Part shown: positions 33,935 to 42,267 of the stretch, in pieces
How positions within the stretch are numbered: the stretch's first letter is position 1
How the letters are laid out: every line of letters begins with the position of its first letter
Assembly (NCBI GenBank): GCA_910585455.1
Contig: CAJUEL010000005.1
Location: 62,001 to 126,000, forward strand
Source of the DNA: an uncultured Eisenbergiella sp.
GTDB taxonomy: Bacteria > Bacillota > Clostridia > Lachnospirales > Lachnospiraceae
DNA: 64,000 nucleotides
Direction of reading: 5' to 3'
Notes under the pieces: model-generated
Databases searched by the model: none
Seen by the model: the letters and a program-made list of their open reading frames with translations, nothing else
Told to the model about the DNA's origin: nothing
Position numbers and translations under genes: made by a program

Positions 33935-35488
33935 ATGAAGCTCCCAAAGGAGAATGTGAAAAATTTCATAGCCTTTCTCATCTTCGCCCATCTGATCTGG
34001 CTGGTATTCCTGCGCTGCACCTACCTGTTCCGGGATACCTACCGGGCGGGCAGGCAGAACATTGTAGGGTTTTACAGCGAAGAAGAGGACAGCTTGGATA
34101 TGGTCATGATCGGGGCGAGCTGCGTATACCGGTATTGGGACTGCATGCACGCCTGGAAGGAATACGGCATCACCTCCTATGACTATTCGGTCGGCTCCAT
34201 GTCGGCGGCGGCGACGATTTTTGCGATCAGGGACATTGAGAAAACCCAGAGTCCGCAGCTGCTGGTATTTGATGTGCGCAAGCTCCTTTCCAGCTTTCCG
34301 GATACGGTGGGCGGCATCTGGGGCACGCTGGATGCCCAGGATTATGACGGGAACCGTCTGGCGGCGGTGCGCTATTATTGCAGCTTAAACGAGGTTCCTT
34401 TTGGGGAAACGCTGGAGGATTTTGTGGATATCATCCGCTATCATGATAATCACGCTGCCCTGTCCAGCAAATTGAGCTGGCAGCTGTGGGATAACCGGGC
34501 GGACGAAAGCATGGATCAGGACGGCTTTTACAAGGGCTTTGCCATCGCGTCGGAGCATGCCTTTGTGGACGCGCCGCAGAATTGGGACAGCTTAGACGCT
34601 GGCGCTGTCGGGCTGGAGGAAAAGGCGGAGATTGTATATCGGGATATTCTGGAGTACTGCCGGGAAAATGATGTGCCTCTTTTGCTGGTCGCCTCGCCCT
34701 TTACGGTGACACAGCAGGATGTCATGGAATTGAACCGGATTGGGGAAATCGCGCAGGAGTACGGAATCCCTTTTTTGAACGCGAACCGGCACTATGAGGA
34801 AATGGGGCTGGATTTTTCCAGGGATTTTTATGACGAAAATCATGTAAACCTCTATGGAGCGGAGAAATATACGGATTTTCTGGCAGCATATGTCCAGGAG
34901 CATTACGCGATTATGCAGCAGAAGGATGAGGCGGTCTGTGATGCCTGGGACAGCGTGTATGAGCGGTACGCCCTGGAGGTAGCGGATGCCGGAGCGGCGC
35001 TGGACAGAGCAATCGGCGGGAAGCTGGAGACCTTTGAAATGGAAGCGGCCATGCGGGGGACACAGCGGGCGCTGGATTGGCTGGCCATGGCGGATAATGC
35101 CAATATTACGGTGTTGGTGGCGGCAGAGGGGATGGGAGAGCATGCCCCTTCTCTGGAAAGCATCGCGGCTCTGAGGCGGTACGGCTTATTTGTGGAAGAG
35201 GCGGACTTTGACAGTCCCTACATGGCGAGGTTCTGCGGGGAGGTGCTATATGGCAGCCATACGGATACCGCGCATGAGGGCGAGCTGGCAGGGGATATAG
35301 AATATGTGCTATCCGTTGCGGATGGTCCGTCCATTCGGATTGGAGATGTGGAGCGCTGTCATAAATCAGAACCGGGGATTTATATGGTGGCTTTTGACAA
35401 TAATACGGAAGAAGTGGTCGATTCGGTCATCATCCGGATCGGGGAGGATGGTTCTCTTGGGATGGAGCACAGGAAAGTAGCGGAATGA
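33935..35488 (+). CDS. Membrane-anchored SGNH-hydrolase-like protein (DltD/AlgX-like)
   Basis: The ~517-residue protein has one N-terminal membrane helix (FIAFLIFAHLIWLVFL). An extracytoplasmic SGNH-type domain follows, with MIGASCVYRYWD as the nucleophile block (Ser) and FYDENHVNLYGAEKY as the Asp-x-x-His block. Such proteins partner MBOAT acyltransferases, as DltD does with DltB, in surface acylation. An MBOAT gene lies at 42268-43818. The last ~150 residues are an extra domain of unknown function. GTGAGGAC favours ATG 33935 over 33929. Confidence 0.72.
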   Translation: MKLPKENVKNFIAFLIFAHLIWLVFLRCTYLFRDTYRAGRQNIVGFYSEEEDSLDMVMIGASCVYRYWDCMHAWKEYGITSYDYSVGSMSAAATIFAIRDIEKTQSPQLLVFDVRKLLSSFPDTVGGIWGTLDAQDYDGNRLAAVRYYCSLNEVPFGETLEDFVDIIRYHDNHAALSSKLSWQLWDNRADESMDQDGFYKGFAIASEHAFVDAPQNWDSLDAGAVGLEEKAEIVYRDILEYCRENDVPLLLVASPFTVTQQDVMELNRIGEIAQEYGIPFLNANRHYEEMGLDFSRDFYDENHVNLYGAEKYTDFLAAYVQEHYAIMQQKDEAVCDAWDSVYERYALEVADAGAALDRAIGGKLETFEMEAAMRGTQRALDWLAMADNANITVLVAAEGMGEHAPSLESIAALRRYGLFVEEADFDSPYMARFCGEVLYGSHTDTAHEGELAGDIEYVLSVADGPSIRIGDVERCHKSEPGIYMVAFDNNTEEVVDSVIIRIGEDGSLGMEHRKVAE

Positions 35489-35644
35489 TTTCCGCAGACA
35501 ATGCGTCTGTACGCTGTAGCTGTGTAACCTGTTTTATAGAAATTAAATGAAAGTTAATGGCATAATTTGTAAAAACTAACTATATCAAAATTATCGAAAA
35601 TGTTGTAGAATGTTATTGACTTGTGTAGTCACTGTCTTGGAAGT

Positions 35645-35677
35645 TTGACATTTTTTTGATCATTTCTGTGATATTAT
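35645..35677 (+). promoter_or_regulatory. Probable promoter of the small AT-rich island
   Basis: A perfect TTGACA (35645-35650) precedes a TGATATTAT extended -10-like stretch (TATTAT at 35672-35677, or GATATT at 35670-35675). The spacing of 19-21 bp is longer than ideal. The 35489-35705 gap has no supported gene. A short CAGAC/GTCTG hairpin near 35500 lacks a T-tract. Confidence 0.45.
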
Positions 35678-35705
35678 GGTTAAAATATGTATGGGAGATG
35701 GTGAA

Positions 35706-35933
35706 ATGGGCAAGAATGTACGAAAGGAGAAAAAGAGGGTTATGAAAATTGAAGAGGCAAAGAACCTGTCATTTGAAGAATTTTCAGAACTGGATGATGC
35801 TTATGGTGGATTTACAGCTGAGAATTCCAAAAACCATCCATTAAGAAATGAAGATGAAAGTTTTATGGAGTTTGTGAAAAAGGGAAGCGAGAAAATAAAA
35901 AATAACCCTGCAATCAGAAAAATACTTAGATAG
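35706..35933 (+). CDS. Small protein with a possible double-glycine leader
   Basis: The protein has about 75 residues from ATG 35706 (GGGAG upstream), or 63 from ATG 35742. I do not recognise a family. The stretch LSFEEFSELDDAYGG resembles secretion leaders that end in Gly-Gly with Glu and Leu at -8 and -7. The remaining ~40 residues are charged and have no cysteines. No dedicated C39-peptidase exporter is visible in the window, so a bacteriocin or signalling role is speculative. Confidence 0.55.
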   Translation: MGKNVRKEKKRVMKIEEAKNLSFEEFSELDDAYGGFTAENSKNHPLRNEDESFMEFVKKGSEKIKNNPAIRKILR

Positions 35934-35947
35934 GAGGGGCTATTGCT

Positions 35948-36496
35948 TTGATTATTGAAGATTCGTCGGTTAAAGGGGAAAAATTTTATAAATATCAATC
36001 GCCTTCCAAAGTAGAGAAACAGTTATATTTTAATAATCTGGTCGGTATTTTTGAAGAGTATGCTGAAGCAGCGGGGATAGATATAAATGAGGTAGAGTTT
36101 GATTTCAAGCTAATAAACGAAGTTAATATACGAGTCGATAAAAGAAAAGATTATTATATGATTTTTCATGAGACAAACTTGAATGAAGTGAGGGAAGCTG
36201 CATTAACTGCGTTCTGGATTTTGAAATTTAAGCCATTTTTAATTATAAATCCCAGTGGAAATCAATGTGAACTGAATATTAACTGCGGCTTTGCCGCTTA
36301 TGTAATATTGTCGGCTGCCAGAGAGTACATATTAAGAAAATATGGTGGAGATAAAAACTTTGCGATAGATGATGAGGAATATTTGCAAAGGTTCAGATAT
36401 TCATTGAAATATTGGGATTTGAGTAAAGAGGCATTAATGATGATTGCAGAAACGCTATGCGAAAATACCGTACATGCAAAGGGTAGACAGAAATGA
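35948..36496 (+). CDS. Hypothetical protein
   Basis: The 182-residue protein probably starts at TTG 35948, which sits eight bases behind a perfect AGGAGGGG site. No earlier in-frame ATG exists. The sequence is soluble, mixed alpha/beta, and I recognise no motif. Its stop overlaps the start of the next gene (ATGA), so the three genes of this island (35706-36843) are co-transcribed. Its AT-rich composition contrasts with the GC-rich genes on both sides. Confidence 0.65.
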   Translation: MIIEDSSVKGEKFYKYQSPSKVEKQLYFNNLVGIFEEYAEAAGIDINEVEFDFKLINEVNIRVDKRKDYYMIFHETNLNEVREAALTAFWILKFKPFLIINPSGNQCELNINCGFAAYVILSAAREYILRKYGGDKNFAIDDEEYLQRFRYSLKYWDLSKEALMMIAETLCENTVHAKGRQK

Positions 36497-36843
36497 AAGA
36501 TTTTTTCGATGCATTATCAGAGTTTTTAGGATCAGATCTTGCAAGGGATTACAGGCTGGTCTTTATTATCGCAATCATTATATGTATTGTTCTGGCAGTA
36601 GTTATTACATCGTTTTTCTTTACAAAAATAATTATTCCGCTTAGACTTCGAGAAGCTGGAGATGTAAAGCTGATTTATGAAAATGCCTTAAATGAAAATA
36701 AACAATTGAAGGAAGAAATTGGTCGGTTAGAAAGTGAATTGATTAAGTATAGGCAGATAAAGAAAATGCAGGAAGCGATAAATGACCCGGAAGAGTCGAT
36801 AAGCTGTACGGATAGTGCATTAAATAGTTTTTTGAAAAAGTAA
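36493..36843 (+). CDS. Small membrane protein with coiled coil
   Basis: The 116-residue protein has one strong membrane helix (about residues 20-45, IIAIIICIVLAVVITSFFF) followed by a heptad-like coiled coil (ENKQLKEEIGRLESELIKY). I do not recognise a family. It overlaps the preceding gene by 4 bp and is followed by a terminator, closing the island. Confidence 0.65.
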   Translation: MKDFFDALSEFLGSDLARDYRLVFIIAIIICIVLAVVITSFFFTKIIIPLRLREAGDVKLIYENALNENKQLKEEIGRLESELIKYRQIKKMQEAINDPEESISCTDSALNSFLKK

Positions 36844-36850
36844 TGATTTT

Positions 36851-36879
36851 ATCCCCCGCAATTTTATTGTGGGGGATTT
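36851..36879 (+). terminator. Rho-independent terminator
   Basis: An 11-bp stem (ATCCCCCGCAA paired with TTGTGGGGGAT, one G-U pair) with a 5-nt loop lies 8 bp after the stop of the small membrane-protein gene. It is followed by a short T run (TTT). The tail is weak but the stem is strong. Confidence 0.72.
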
Positions 36880-36955
36880 GATTATATGGCGGTTCAGGCA
36901 AGTTCGCACTTTTACACATTTTTATGCGCCAAAGAAGCCCGTTGCCGAAATTTTC

Positions 36956-36983
36956 TTGCATATTTAAAAGTTTATGGTAGAAT
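36956..36983 (+). promoter_or_regulatory. Promoter with extended -10, copy 2 of a duplicated module
   Basis: TTGCAT (36956-36961), a 16-bp spacer and TG-n-TAGAAT (36978-36983) repeat the arrangement and almost the exact sequence found at 33866-33893. It lies downstream of the terminator at 36851-36879 and ~90 bp before the FkbH-like gene. It probably drives the second acyl cassette. Confidence 0.68.
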
Positions 36984-37070
36984 AAAATGGTGTATATAGT
37001 GCAAAGAAGAAACAGTTGATTCGACCATAATCAGGGTTCATTGCAGCATATTGGAAACAGGAGGCACATT

Positions 37071-38879
37071 TTGAAGGAACTGGAATATCCGTTCAGCGCG
37101 GAATACATTTTAAAAAAGAGAAAATCCATAAAGAAAAGCCTGCTGGGAGAAGAAAACCAGCGAAGAATCCAAAAGCGCATCGCGATTCTGGGCGGTTCCA
37201 CGACCCATGATATCAGGGAAATGCTGGAGCTGTTTTTGCTCAACGCAGGGATAGAGCCTGTTTTTTACGAATCGGAATATAACCAGTATTGGCAGGATGT
37301 GATGTTTGACAATCCGGAATTTACGGAATTTCATCCGGATCTCATTTTTATCCACACGAGCACCCGGAATATCAAGGATTTTCCCAGAATGCAGGATTCG
37401 GCGGAGGAGATCGACGCGCTGCTGGAGAACGTCTATGCGCCCTTTGCGCAGATGTGGGATAAAATCGCGGATACCTGTCAGTGCCCCGTGATCCAGAACA
37501 ATTTTGAGCTGCCCTGGTACCGTCTGATGGGGAACCTGGAGTTTGCCAATCCCCATGGGCGGATTCATTTTATCAACCGTTTGAATGAAAAATTTGCCCA
37601 ATATGCGGGGACGCATAAAAACTTTTATATCAATGACATTCATTATCTGGCGTCCTGCTATGGACTGCAGAAATGGGCGGATCCCTTTTACTGGCATATG
37701 TACAAGTATGCCTGTGCGGTCCTGGCGATTCCGGAGCTTGCCTATAACGTGGCGAATATCGTCAAGTCCATCTATGGAAAGAACCAGAAGGCCCTGGTGC
37801 TGGATCTGGACAACACGCTCTGGGGGGGCGTCGTGGGGGATGACGGCGCAGATAACATCGAGATCGGACAGGAAACCTCCATGGGGCAGCTATACAGCGA
37901 ATTCCAGGAGTATGTAAAAGCCCATAAGGATCTGGGAATCCTTTTAACCGTCAATTCCAAAAATGATGAAGAGAACGCGCTGGCGGGCCTTGGGCGTCCG
38001 GACAGCGTATTAAAGCCGGAGGATTTTCTGGTGATCAAGGCGAACTGGGAGAATAAGGACCGCAATATTGTGGAGATTGCCCGGGAGCTGAACATCGGCA
38101 CGGACAGCCTGGTGTTTGTGGACGACAATCCGGCGGAGCGGCATATCGTGCAGACGCAGGCGCCGGAGGTCAAGGTGCCCGAGATGGAGGACGTGGTGCA
38201 TTTTATCACAACCCTTGACCGGGCGGGCTATTTTGAAGTGACCGGCATTTCCGAGGATGACTTAAAACGCAACGATATGTATAAGGCGAATATGGAGCGA
38301 AAAAAGCAGGAGGCGGGCTTTGAAAGCTATGACGACTATCTGCTTTCTCTGGACATGGACGCGCAGATCGCGCCCTTTGCGCCGATGTACATGGCGCGGA
38401 TTGCCCAGCTCACCAATAAGAGCAATCAGTTCAATCTGACGACCAGGCGCTGCAGTCAGGCGGATATCGAGGGCTTTGCCGGGAATCCGGATTATATCAC
38501 GCTGTACGGGAAGCTCAATGACAAATTCGGAGATAACGGCGTGGTTTCCGTGGTGTTCGGGCATCAGGACGAGGGGGATGAAACGCTGTTCCACATCGAT
38601 CTGTGGCTGATGAGCTGCCGCGTTTTGAAGCGGGATATGGAATTCGCCATGATGGACGAGCTGGTTTCAAAATGCCGCGACCGGGGGATCGGGCGGATAA
38701 AGGGCTATTACTATCCCACCGCCAAAAACGGGATGGTAAAGGACTTTTACGGGAAACAGGGCTTTACCAAAACCGGCGAGGATGCAGAGGGCAATACGGA
38801 ATGGGAATTCATCATTCCGGAGGAATATGAGAAGAAAAACAGGGTGATCAGGGTACATGAAGCGGAAGAAGCTGTCTAA
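37071..38879 (+). CDS. FkbH-like HAD-IIIC protein (acyl-carrier loading)
   Basis: This is a ~602-residue three-part protein: an SGNH-like N-domain with LGGST (about 40-44), a HAD phosphatase domain with DLDNTLWGG (245-253), and a GNAT-like C-domain (KDFYGKQGFTKT near the end). FkbH enzymes are known to take a glyceryl group from 1,3-bisphosphoglycerate and load it on a carrier protein, and a carrier gene lies at 42013-42255. A TTG start at 37071, six bases behind AGGAGG, fits best. Other HAD-IIIC proteins have other acyl substrates, so glyceryl is only the leading guess. Confidence 0.82.
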   Translation: MKELEYPFSAEYILKKRKSIKKSLLGEENQRRIQKRIAILGGSTTHDIREMLELFLLNAGIEPVFYESEYNQYWQDVMFDNPEFTEFHPDLIFIHTSTRNIKDFPRMQDSAEEIDALLENVYAPFAQMWDKIADTCQCPVIQNNFELPWYRLMGNLEFANPHGRIHFINRLNEKFAQYAGTHKNFYINDIHYLASCYGLQKWADPFYWHMYKYACAVLAIPELAYNVANIVKSIYGKNQKALVLDLDNTLWGGVVGDDGADNIEIGQETSMGQLYSEFQEYVKAHKDLGILLTVNSKNDEENALAGLGRPDSVLKPEDFLVIKANWENKDRNIVEIARELNIGTDSLVFVDDNPAERHIVQTQAPEVKVPEMEDVVHFITTLDRAGYFEVTGISEDDLKRNDMYKANMERKKQEAGFESYDDYLLSLDMDAQIAPFAPMYMARIAQLTNKSNQFNLTTRRCSQADIEGFAGNPDYITLYGKLNDKFGDNGVVSVVFGHQDEGDETLFHIDLWLMSCRVLKRDMEFAMMDELVSKCRDRGIGRIKGYYYPTAKNGMVKDFYGKQGFTKTGEDAEGNTEWEFIIPEEYEKKNRVIRVHEAEEAV

Positions 38880-39702
38880 CGGCGTTTTGATTCCGACAAT
38901 CGGGCTGGGGACCTGGCAGATTACGGATAAAAAGCAGATGCATGCGCTACTGGAAAGCGCCTGTGAGAAGGGCTACCGGCTGTTTGATACCGCCGCCGCC
39001 TATCATAATGAAATGGCGATCGGGCGGGCTCTGGCGGAGCTTCCAATCGGACGGGAGGAGCTGTTTTTGTCCGATAAGGTCTGGAACACGTGCCGGGGAC
39101 AGGGTGCCGTCAGAAAGGCGTGTGAAAGCTCCTTAAAAAAACTCAAAACGGATTACCTGGATCTGTATCTGATACATTGGCCCGCTTCCCCCCGGCTATA
39201 TCCGGACTGGGCTAAGATCAACGCGGATACCTGGCGGGGCATGGAAGCGCTCTATCGGGAGGGCGTTGTGAAAGCGATCGGCGTGTGCAATTTTAAAGCG
39301 CATCATCTGCTGGAGCTTGAAAAGACGGCTCAAATCCTGCCCATGGTGGATCAGCTGGAAATTCATCCGGGCATGCTGCAGGCGGATACGGTCGCTTTTT
39401 GCCGGGAAAAGGAAATTGTGGTGGAGGCCAGCAGCCCTTTGGGAAACGGACAGATTTTGCAGCAGGAGGCGCTTGGGCGGATCGCGGAGAAAAAGGGAAA
39501 AACCGCAGCCCAGATCTGTTTGAGATGGGGCTTGCAGAAGGAACTGGTAATCATTCCCAAAACCGCGAATGCGGACAGACTTTCAGAAAATATGGATCTG
39601 TTTGATTTTCATTTGGAACCGGAGGAAATCGACCGCATCGACAGAATGCCCTGGTGCGGCGGAATCGGAATCGATCCGGACGAGGTGACCGAATTTGGAT
39701 AA
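38857..39702 (+). CDS. Aldo/keto reductase
   Basis: The 281-residue AKR has GLGTWQI, LFDTAAAYHNE (catalytic Asp and Tyr), SDKVW (catalytic Lys), LIHWP and the NADPH-binding IPKTAN stretch. It overlaps the preceding gene by 23 bp and the next by 8 bp, so it belongs to the cassette. It likely reduces an aldehyde or ketone intermediate. In the parallel cassette the LuxC and SDR enzymes would fill this redox role. Confidence 0.88.
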   Translation: MKRKKLSNGVLIPTIGLGTWQITDKKQMHALLESACEKGYRLFDTAAAYHNEMAIGRALAELPIGREELFLSDKVWNTCRGQGAVRKACESSLKKLKTDYLDLYLIHWPASPRLYPDWAKINADTWRGMEALYREGVVKAIGVCNFKAHHLLELEKTAQILPMVDQLEIHPGMLQADTVAFCREKEIVVEASSPLGNGQILQQEALGRIAEKKGKTAAQICLRWGLQKELVIIPKTANADRLSENMDLFDFHLEPEEIDRIDRMPWCGGIGIDPDEVTEFG

Positions 39703-40573
39703 TAGAAAATATGAGGAAAAAGAGAGCATAACGCAGGAAAGCGCAGAGCGGGCGCGCGCGGCGCAGGAGTGCAAAGCACTCCGGAAAAAGATTTTCCTGA
39801 CGGGATACCGGGGTGGAATGGCGCATCTTGCGTCCTGCTTTTCCAGTCTGGAAATTCTCTATGCCCTATATATCAGAAGAGTGTTGCGCTATGATCCTGC
39901 CAACTCCGCCTGGGAAGACAGGGACCGGTTCATTTTGAGCAAGGGACATGCGGGGCTGGCGTTGTACGGCGTGATGGTCAGCGCCGGTCTGCTTAAGGAG
40001 GAGGAATATAACGCCTATCTGCAGCCGGGCTCTCATATCGGCGGAGAGCCGTGCCTGCGGGACAGCGAATGGGTGGAAGCCACCACTGGCTCCCTTGGTC
40101 ATGGGCTTTCCATGGCGGTGGGCATGGCGATTGCCCTGCGGGCGAATCACAGCCCGGCGAAGGTGTATGTTATTTTGGGTGACGGCGAATGCGAGGAGGG
40201 AACCGTGTGGGAGGCGGCGATGTCCGCTGCAGCCTTTGGGCTGGATAACCTGGTGGCGATTCTGGACTGCAACCGGATCCAGAAAATGGATTTTGTGGAA
40301 AAGACGATCGGACCGGAAAACTGGAGGGAACGATGGAGCGCCTTTGGCTGGAGCGTGGAAGAGGTGGACGGGCATGACGTCGCCGCTCTGGAAGGGGTGA
40401 TCGGGCAGACGGGACCTGCAGGGGCCCCCCGCCTTGTGATCGCCCACACCGTAAAGGGGAAAGGGGTTTCCATCATGGAACACAATCCCAACTGGCATTT
40501 CAGGCTGCCGGGGAAAAAGGAATTGAAGGTGTTTATGAAGGAGCTGGAAATCGAAGAATCAGAGCTTTTGTGA
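39695..40573 (+). CDS. Transketolase, N-terminal subunit (second pair)
   Basis: The 292-residue protein has the thiamine-diphosphate motif GDGECEEGTVWEA (GDG at 162-164) through LDCNRIQ, and FILSKGHAGLALY with the conserved histidine. A TTG start at 39695, five bases after GAGGTGA, is needed to include the first helix of the fold, because the next in-frame Met (residue 42) is inside the domain. It resembles the subunit encoded at 10569-11396 but is clearly diverged and GC-rich. Confidence 0.87.
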   Translation: MDNRKYEEKESITQESAERARAAQECKALRKKIFLTGYRGGMAHLASCFSSLEILYALYIRRVLRYDPANSAWEDRDRFILSKGHAGLALYGVMVSAGLLKEEEYNAYLQPGSHIGGEPCLRDSEWVEATTGSLGHGLSMAVGMAIALRANHSPAKVYVILGDGECEEGTVWEAAMSAAAFGLDNLVAILDCNRIQKMDFVEKTIGPENWRERWSAFGWSVEEVDGHDVAALEGVIGQTGPAGAPRLVIAHTVKGKGVSIMEHNPNWHFRLPGKKELKVFMKELEIEESELL

Positions 40574-40593
40574 GGAAAGGAATCGAAAGCATT

Positions 40594-41523
40594 ATGCAGA
40601 GCGCGTATATCGGGAAATTGATGGAGCTTGCGGAGAAGGATTCCAATGTGTTCCATGTTCTGGCGGACAGCGGAACAGGCTATGATGAAATGTTCCGCAG
40701 AAATTTTCCCGGACAGATTTTTAATTTCGGCATCAGCGAAGAAAATATGGTGGCGGCAGCGGCCGGCATGGCGACGGTGGGGAAAATCCCCTTTGTTTTC
40801 ACGGCGGGAGCCTTTTTGGCGTACCGTTCTTTAGAATTCATCCGGGACGATATCTGCTTTCAGAACCTGAACGTGAAAATTGTGGGAATGGGCAGCGGCC
40901 TGGCATGGAGCACGCTGGGACCCACCCACCATACGACGGAGGATGTGGCGGTGCTGCGGGCGATTCCCAACCTGATGATTTTGTCCCCGGCAACTCCCAT
41001 TCAGGTGTCTCAATGTGTGGAAGCCGCCTATGCCCATCCGGGACCGGTCTACATCCGGATCGGCATGAACCATGAAAAGGAATTTTATGGGGAGCAGGAT
41101 GTGCTGACGGTGGGAAAAAATGACGTGCTGGCAGAGGGCGGCGATATTACCGTATTTGTGACCGGCAGCATTCTGGAGGAAGCGGAAGCGGCGGTCAGAC
41201 AGCTTGAGACGGAAGGGATCCGGGCAAATCTGGTCAATGTTCATACCATCAAGCCCTTTGATGAGGAAAATGTTCTGCGCATGGCGGAGCGCTCCAGGCT
41301 TTTGGTATCCGTTGAAGAGCACAATATCCGGGGCGGTCTGGGAAGCATGATCGCGGAGGTGCTTGCGGAAAACGGAATCGGCAGAAGATTGTGCCGGATC
41401 GGGCTGGCGGATGTGTTTGCGACCGGGTATGGCACGCACAGGGGCGTGCGGGAGGAAAACGGTCTGGACAGCGCTTCGATCTGCCGCCGGATCAGAGAGG
41501 CGGTGCGCCATGAGGAAATATAA
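40594..41523 (+). CDS. Transketolase, C-terminal subunit (second pair)
   Basis: The ~309-residue protein has FGISEENMVAAAAGMA (thiamine-activating Glu), GPTHHTTEDVAVLRAIPN and NVHTIKPFDEENV. The start is either ATG 40594 (AAGGAA upstream) or GTG 40570, which overlaps the previous stop. With the preceding subunit it should form a functional heteromer. The reaction is presumably ketol transfer to or from an intermediate of the cassette. Confidence 0.86.
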   Translation: MQSAYIGKLMELAEKDSNVFHVLADSGTGYDEMFRRNFPGQIFNFGISEENMVAAAAGMATVGKIPFVFTAGAFLAYRSLEFIRDDICFQNLNVKIVGMGSGLAWSTLGPTHHTTEDVAVLRAIPNLMILSPATPIQVSQCVEAAYAHPGPVYIRIGMNHEKEFYGEQDVLTVGKNDVLAEGGDITVFVTGSILEEAEAAVRQLETEGIRANLVNVHTIKPFDEENVLRMAERSRLLVSVEEHNIRGGLGSMIAEVLAENGIGRRLCRIGLADVFATGYGTHRGVREENGLDSASICRRIREAVRHEEI

Positions 41524-41932
41524 ATTTGCAGAGCTTTCGGTGGGCATGAAGGAGTCCTTTGAAAGGGAGATCACGCCGGAAATGGAGCAGGCGTTCCGGA
41601 CAATTTCCGGGGATGATAATCCGCTGCATCGGGATGACGATTTCGCCCGGGAGACGGGCAGGTTTCCGGAGCACGCGGTGTTTGGCATGCTGACAGCGTC
41701 CTTTTATTCCACGATGGCGGGCATGTATCTGCCGGGAAAGCACAGCCTGATTCACAGCTTTGATGAAATTTCGTTTTTAAAGCCGGTGTTTTCGGGAGAC
41801 AGGCTGACAATCACCGGGGAGGTGACCGGGATAGAGGAAGGGCTGTCCATGATCCGGCTGAAGGTGACGATTAAAAACCAGGACGGTAAGACCGTGTCCA
41901 GAGCCAAAATGAAGGTTCTGGTTCTGGCATAA
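41510..41932 (+). CDS. MaoC-like hotdog-fold dehydratase
   Basis: This is a 140-residue single hotdog domain with the R-hydratase motif: GDDNPLHRDDDFA (Asp and His of the active site) then AVFGMLTASFYS. MaoC-type enzymes add or remove water at a 3-hydroxyacyl/enoyl thioester. The start at 41510 overlaps the transketolase gene and has AGAGAGG nine bases upstream. Its presence with a carrier protein suggests that a 3-hydroxyacyl-ACP is dehydrated. Confidence 0.82.
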   Translation: MRKYKFAELSVGMKESFEREITPEMEQAFRTISGDDNPLHRDDDFARETGRFPEHAVFGMLTASFYSTMAGMYLPGKHSLIHSFDEISFLKPVFSGDRLTITGEVTGIEEGLSMIRLKVTIKNQDGKTVSRAKMKVLVLA

Positions 41933-42012
41933 AGGGCACAATGATTGCTGGCGTAATATCACTGGAAACGCCAGGATAAATAGAAAAACAAGGAGAAAGG
42001 CAGGAGAAGAAA

Positions 42013-42255
42013 ATGACAAGAGAAGAAGCATATGAAAGATTGAACCGGGTATTTCAGGATGTGTTTGACGATGAGACGATCGAGGTGCACGACGAAACCA
42101 CGGCGGACGATATCGACGAATGGGATTCCTTCGAGCATATCAATCTGGTGGTGGCCGTGGAAGAGGAATTTTCCTTCAAGATACCGATGGGGAAGGTGGT
42201 CACCATGAAAAATGTCGGCGAGATGGTCGATGTGATTCTGGAGCTGGGCAACTAA
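42013..42255 (+). CDS. Acyl carrier protein (second)
   Basis: The 80-residue, strongly acidic carrier has the attachment motif EWDSFEHINLV, with Ser39 as the phosphopantetheine site. It sits between the MaoC-like dehydratase and the MBOAT acyltransferase genes. It is a good candidate for the carrier loaded by the FkbH-like protein and unloaded by the MBOAT. An imperfect hairpin (41948-41954 with 41968-41974) lies upstream with no T-tract. Confidence 0.9.
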   Translation: MTREEAYERLNRVFQDVFDDETIEVHDETTADDIDEWDSFEHINLVVAVEEEFSFKIPMGKVVTMKNVGEMVDVILELGN

Positions 42256-42267
42256 AGGAAAATTTTC

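Noticed and set aside
35497..35515. CAGAC/GTCTG hairpin after the DltD-like gene as a terminator
   Set aside because: Only five base pairs and no T-run immediately after it.
41948..41974. Inverted repeat before the second ACP gene as a terminator
   Set aside because: A 7-bp stem with a 13-nt loop and no T-tract, inside an evident operon. At most an mRNA structure.
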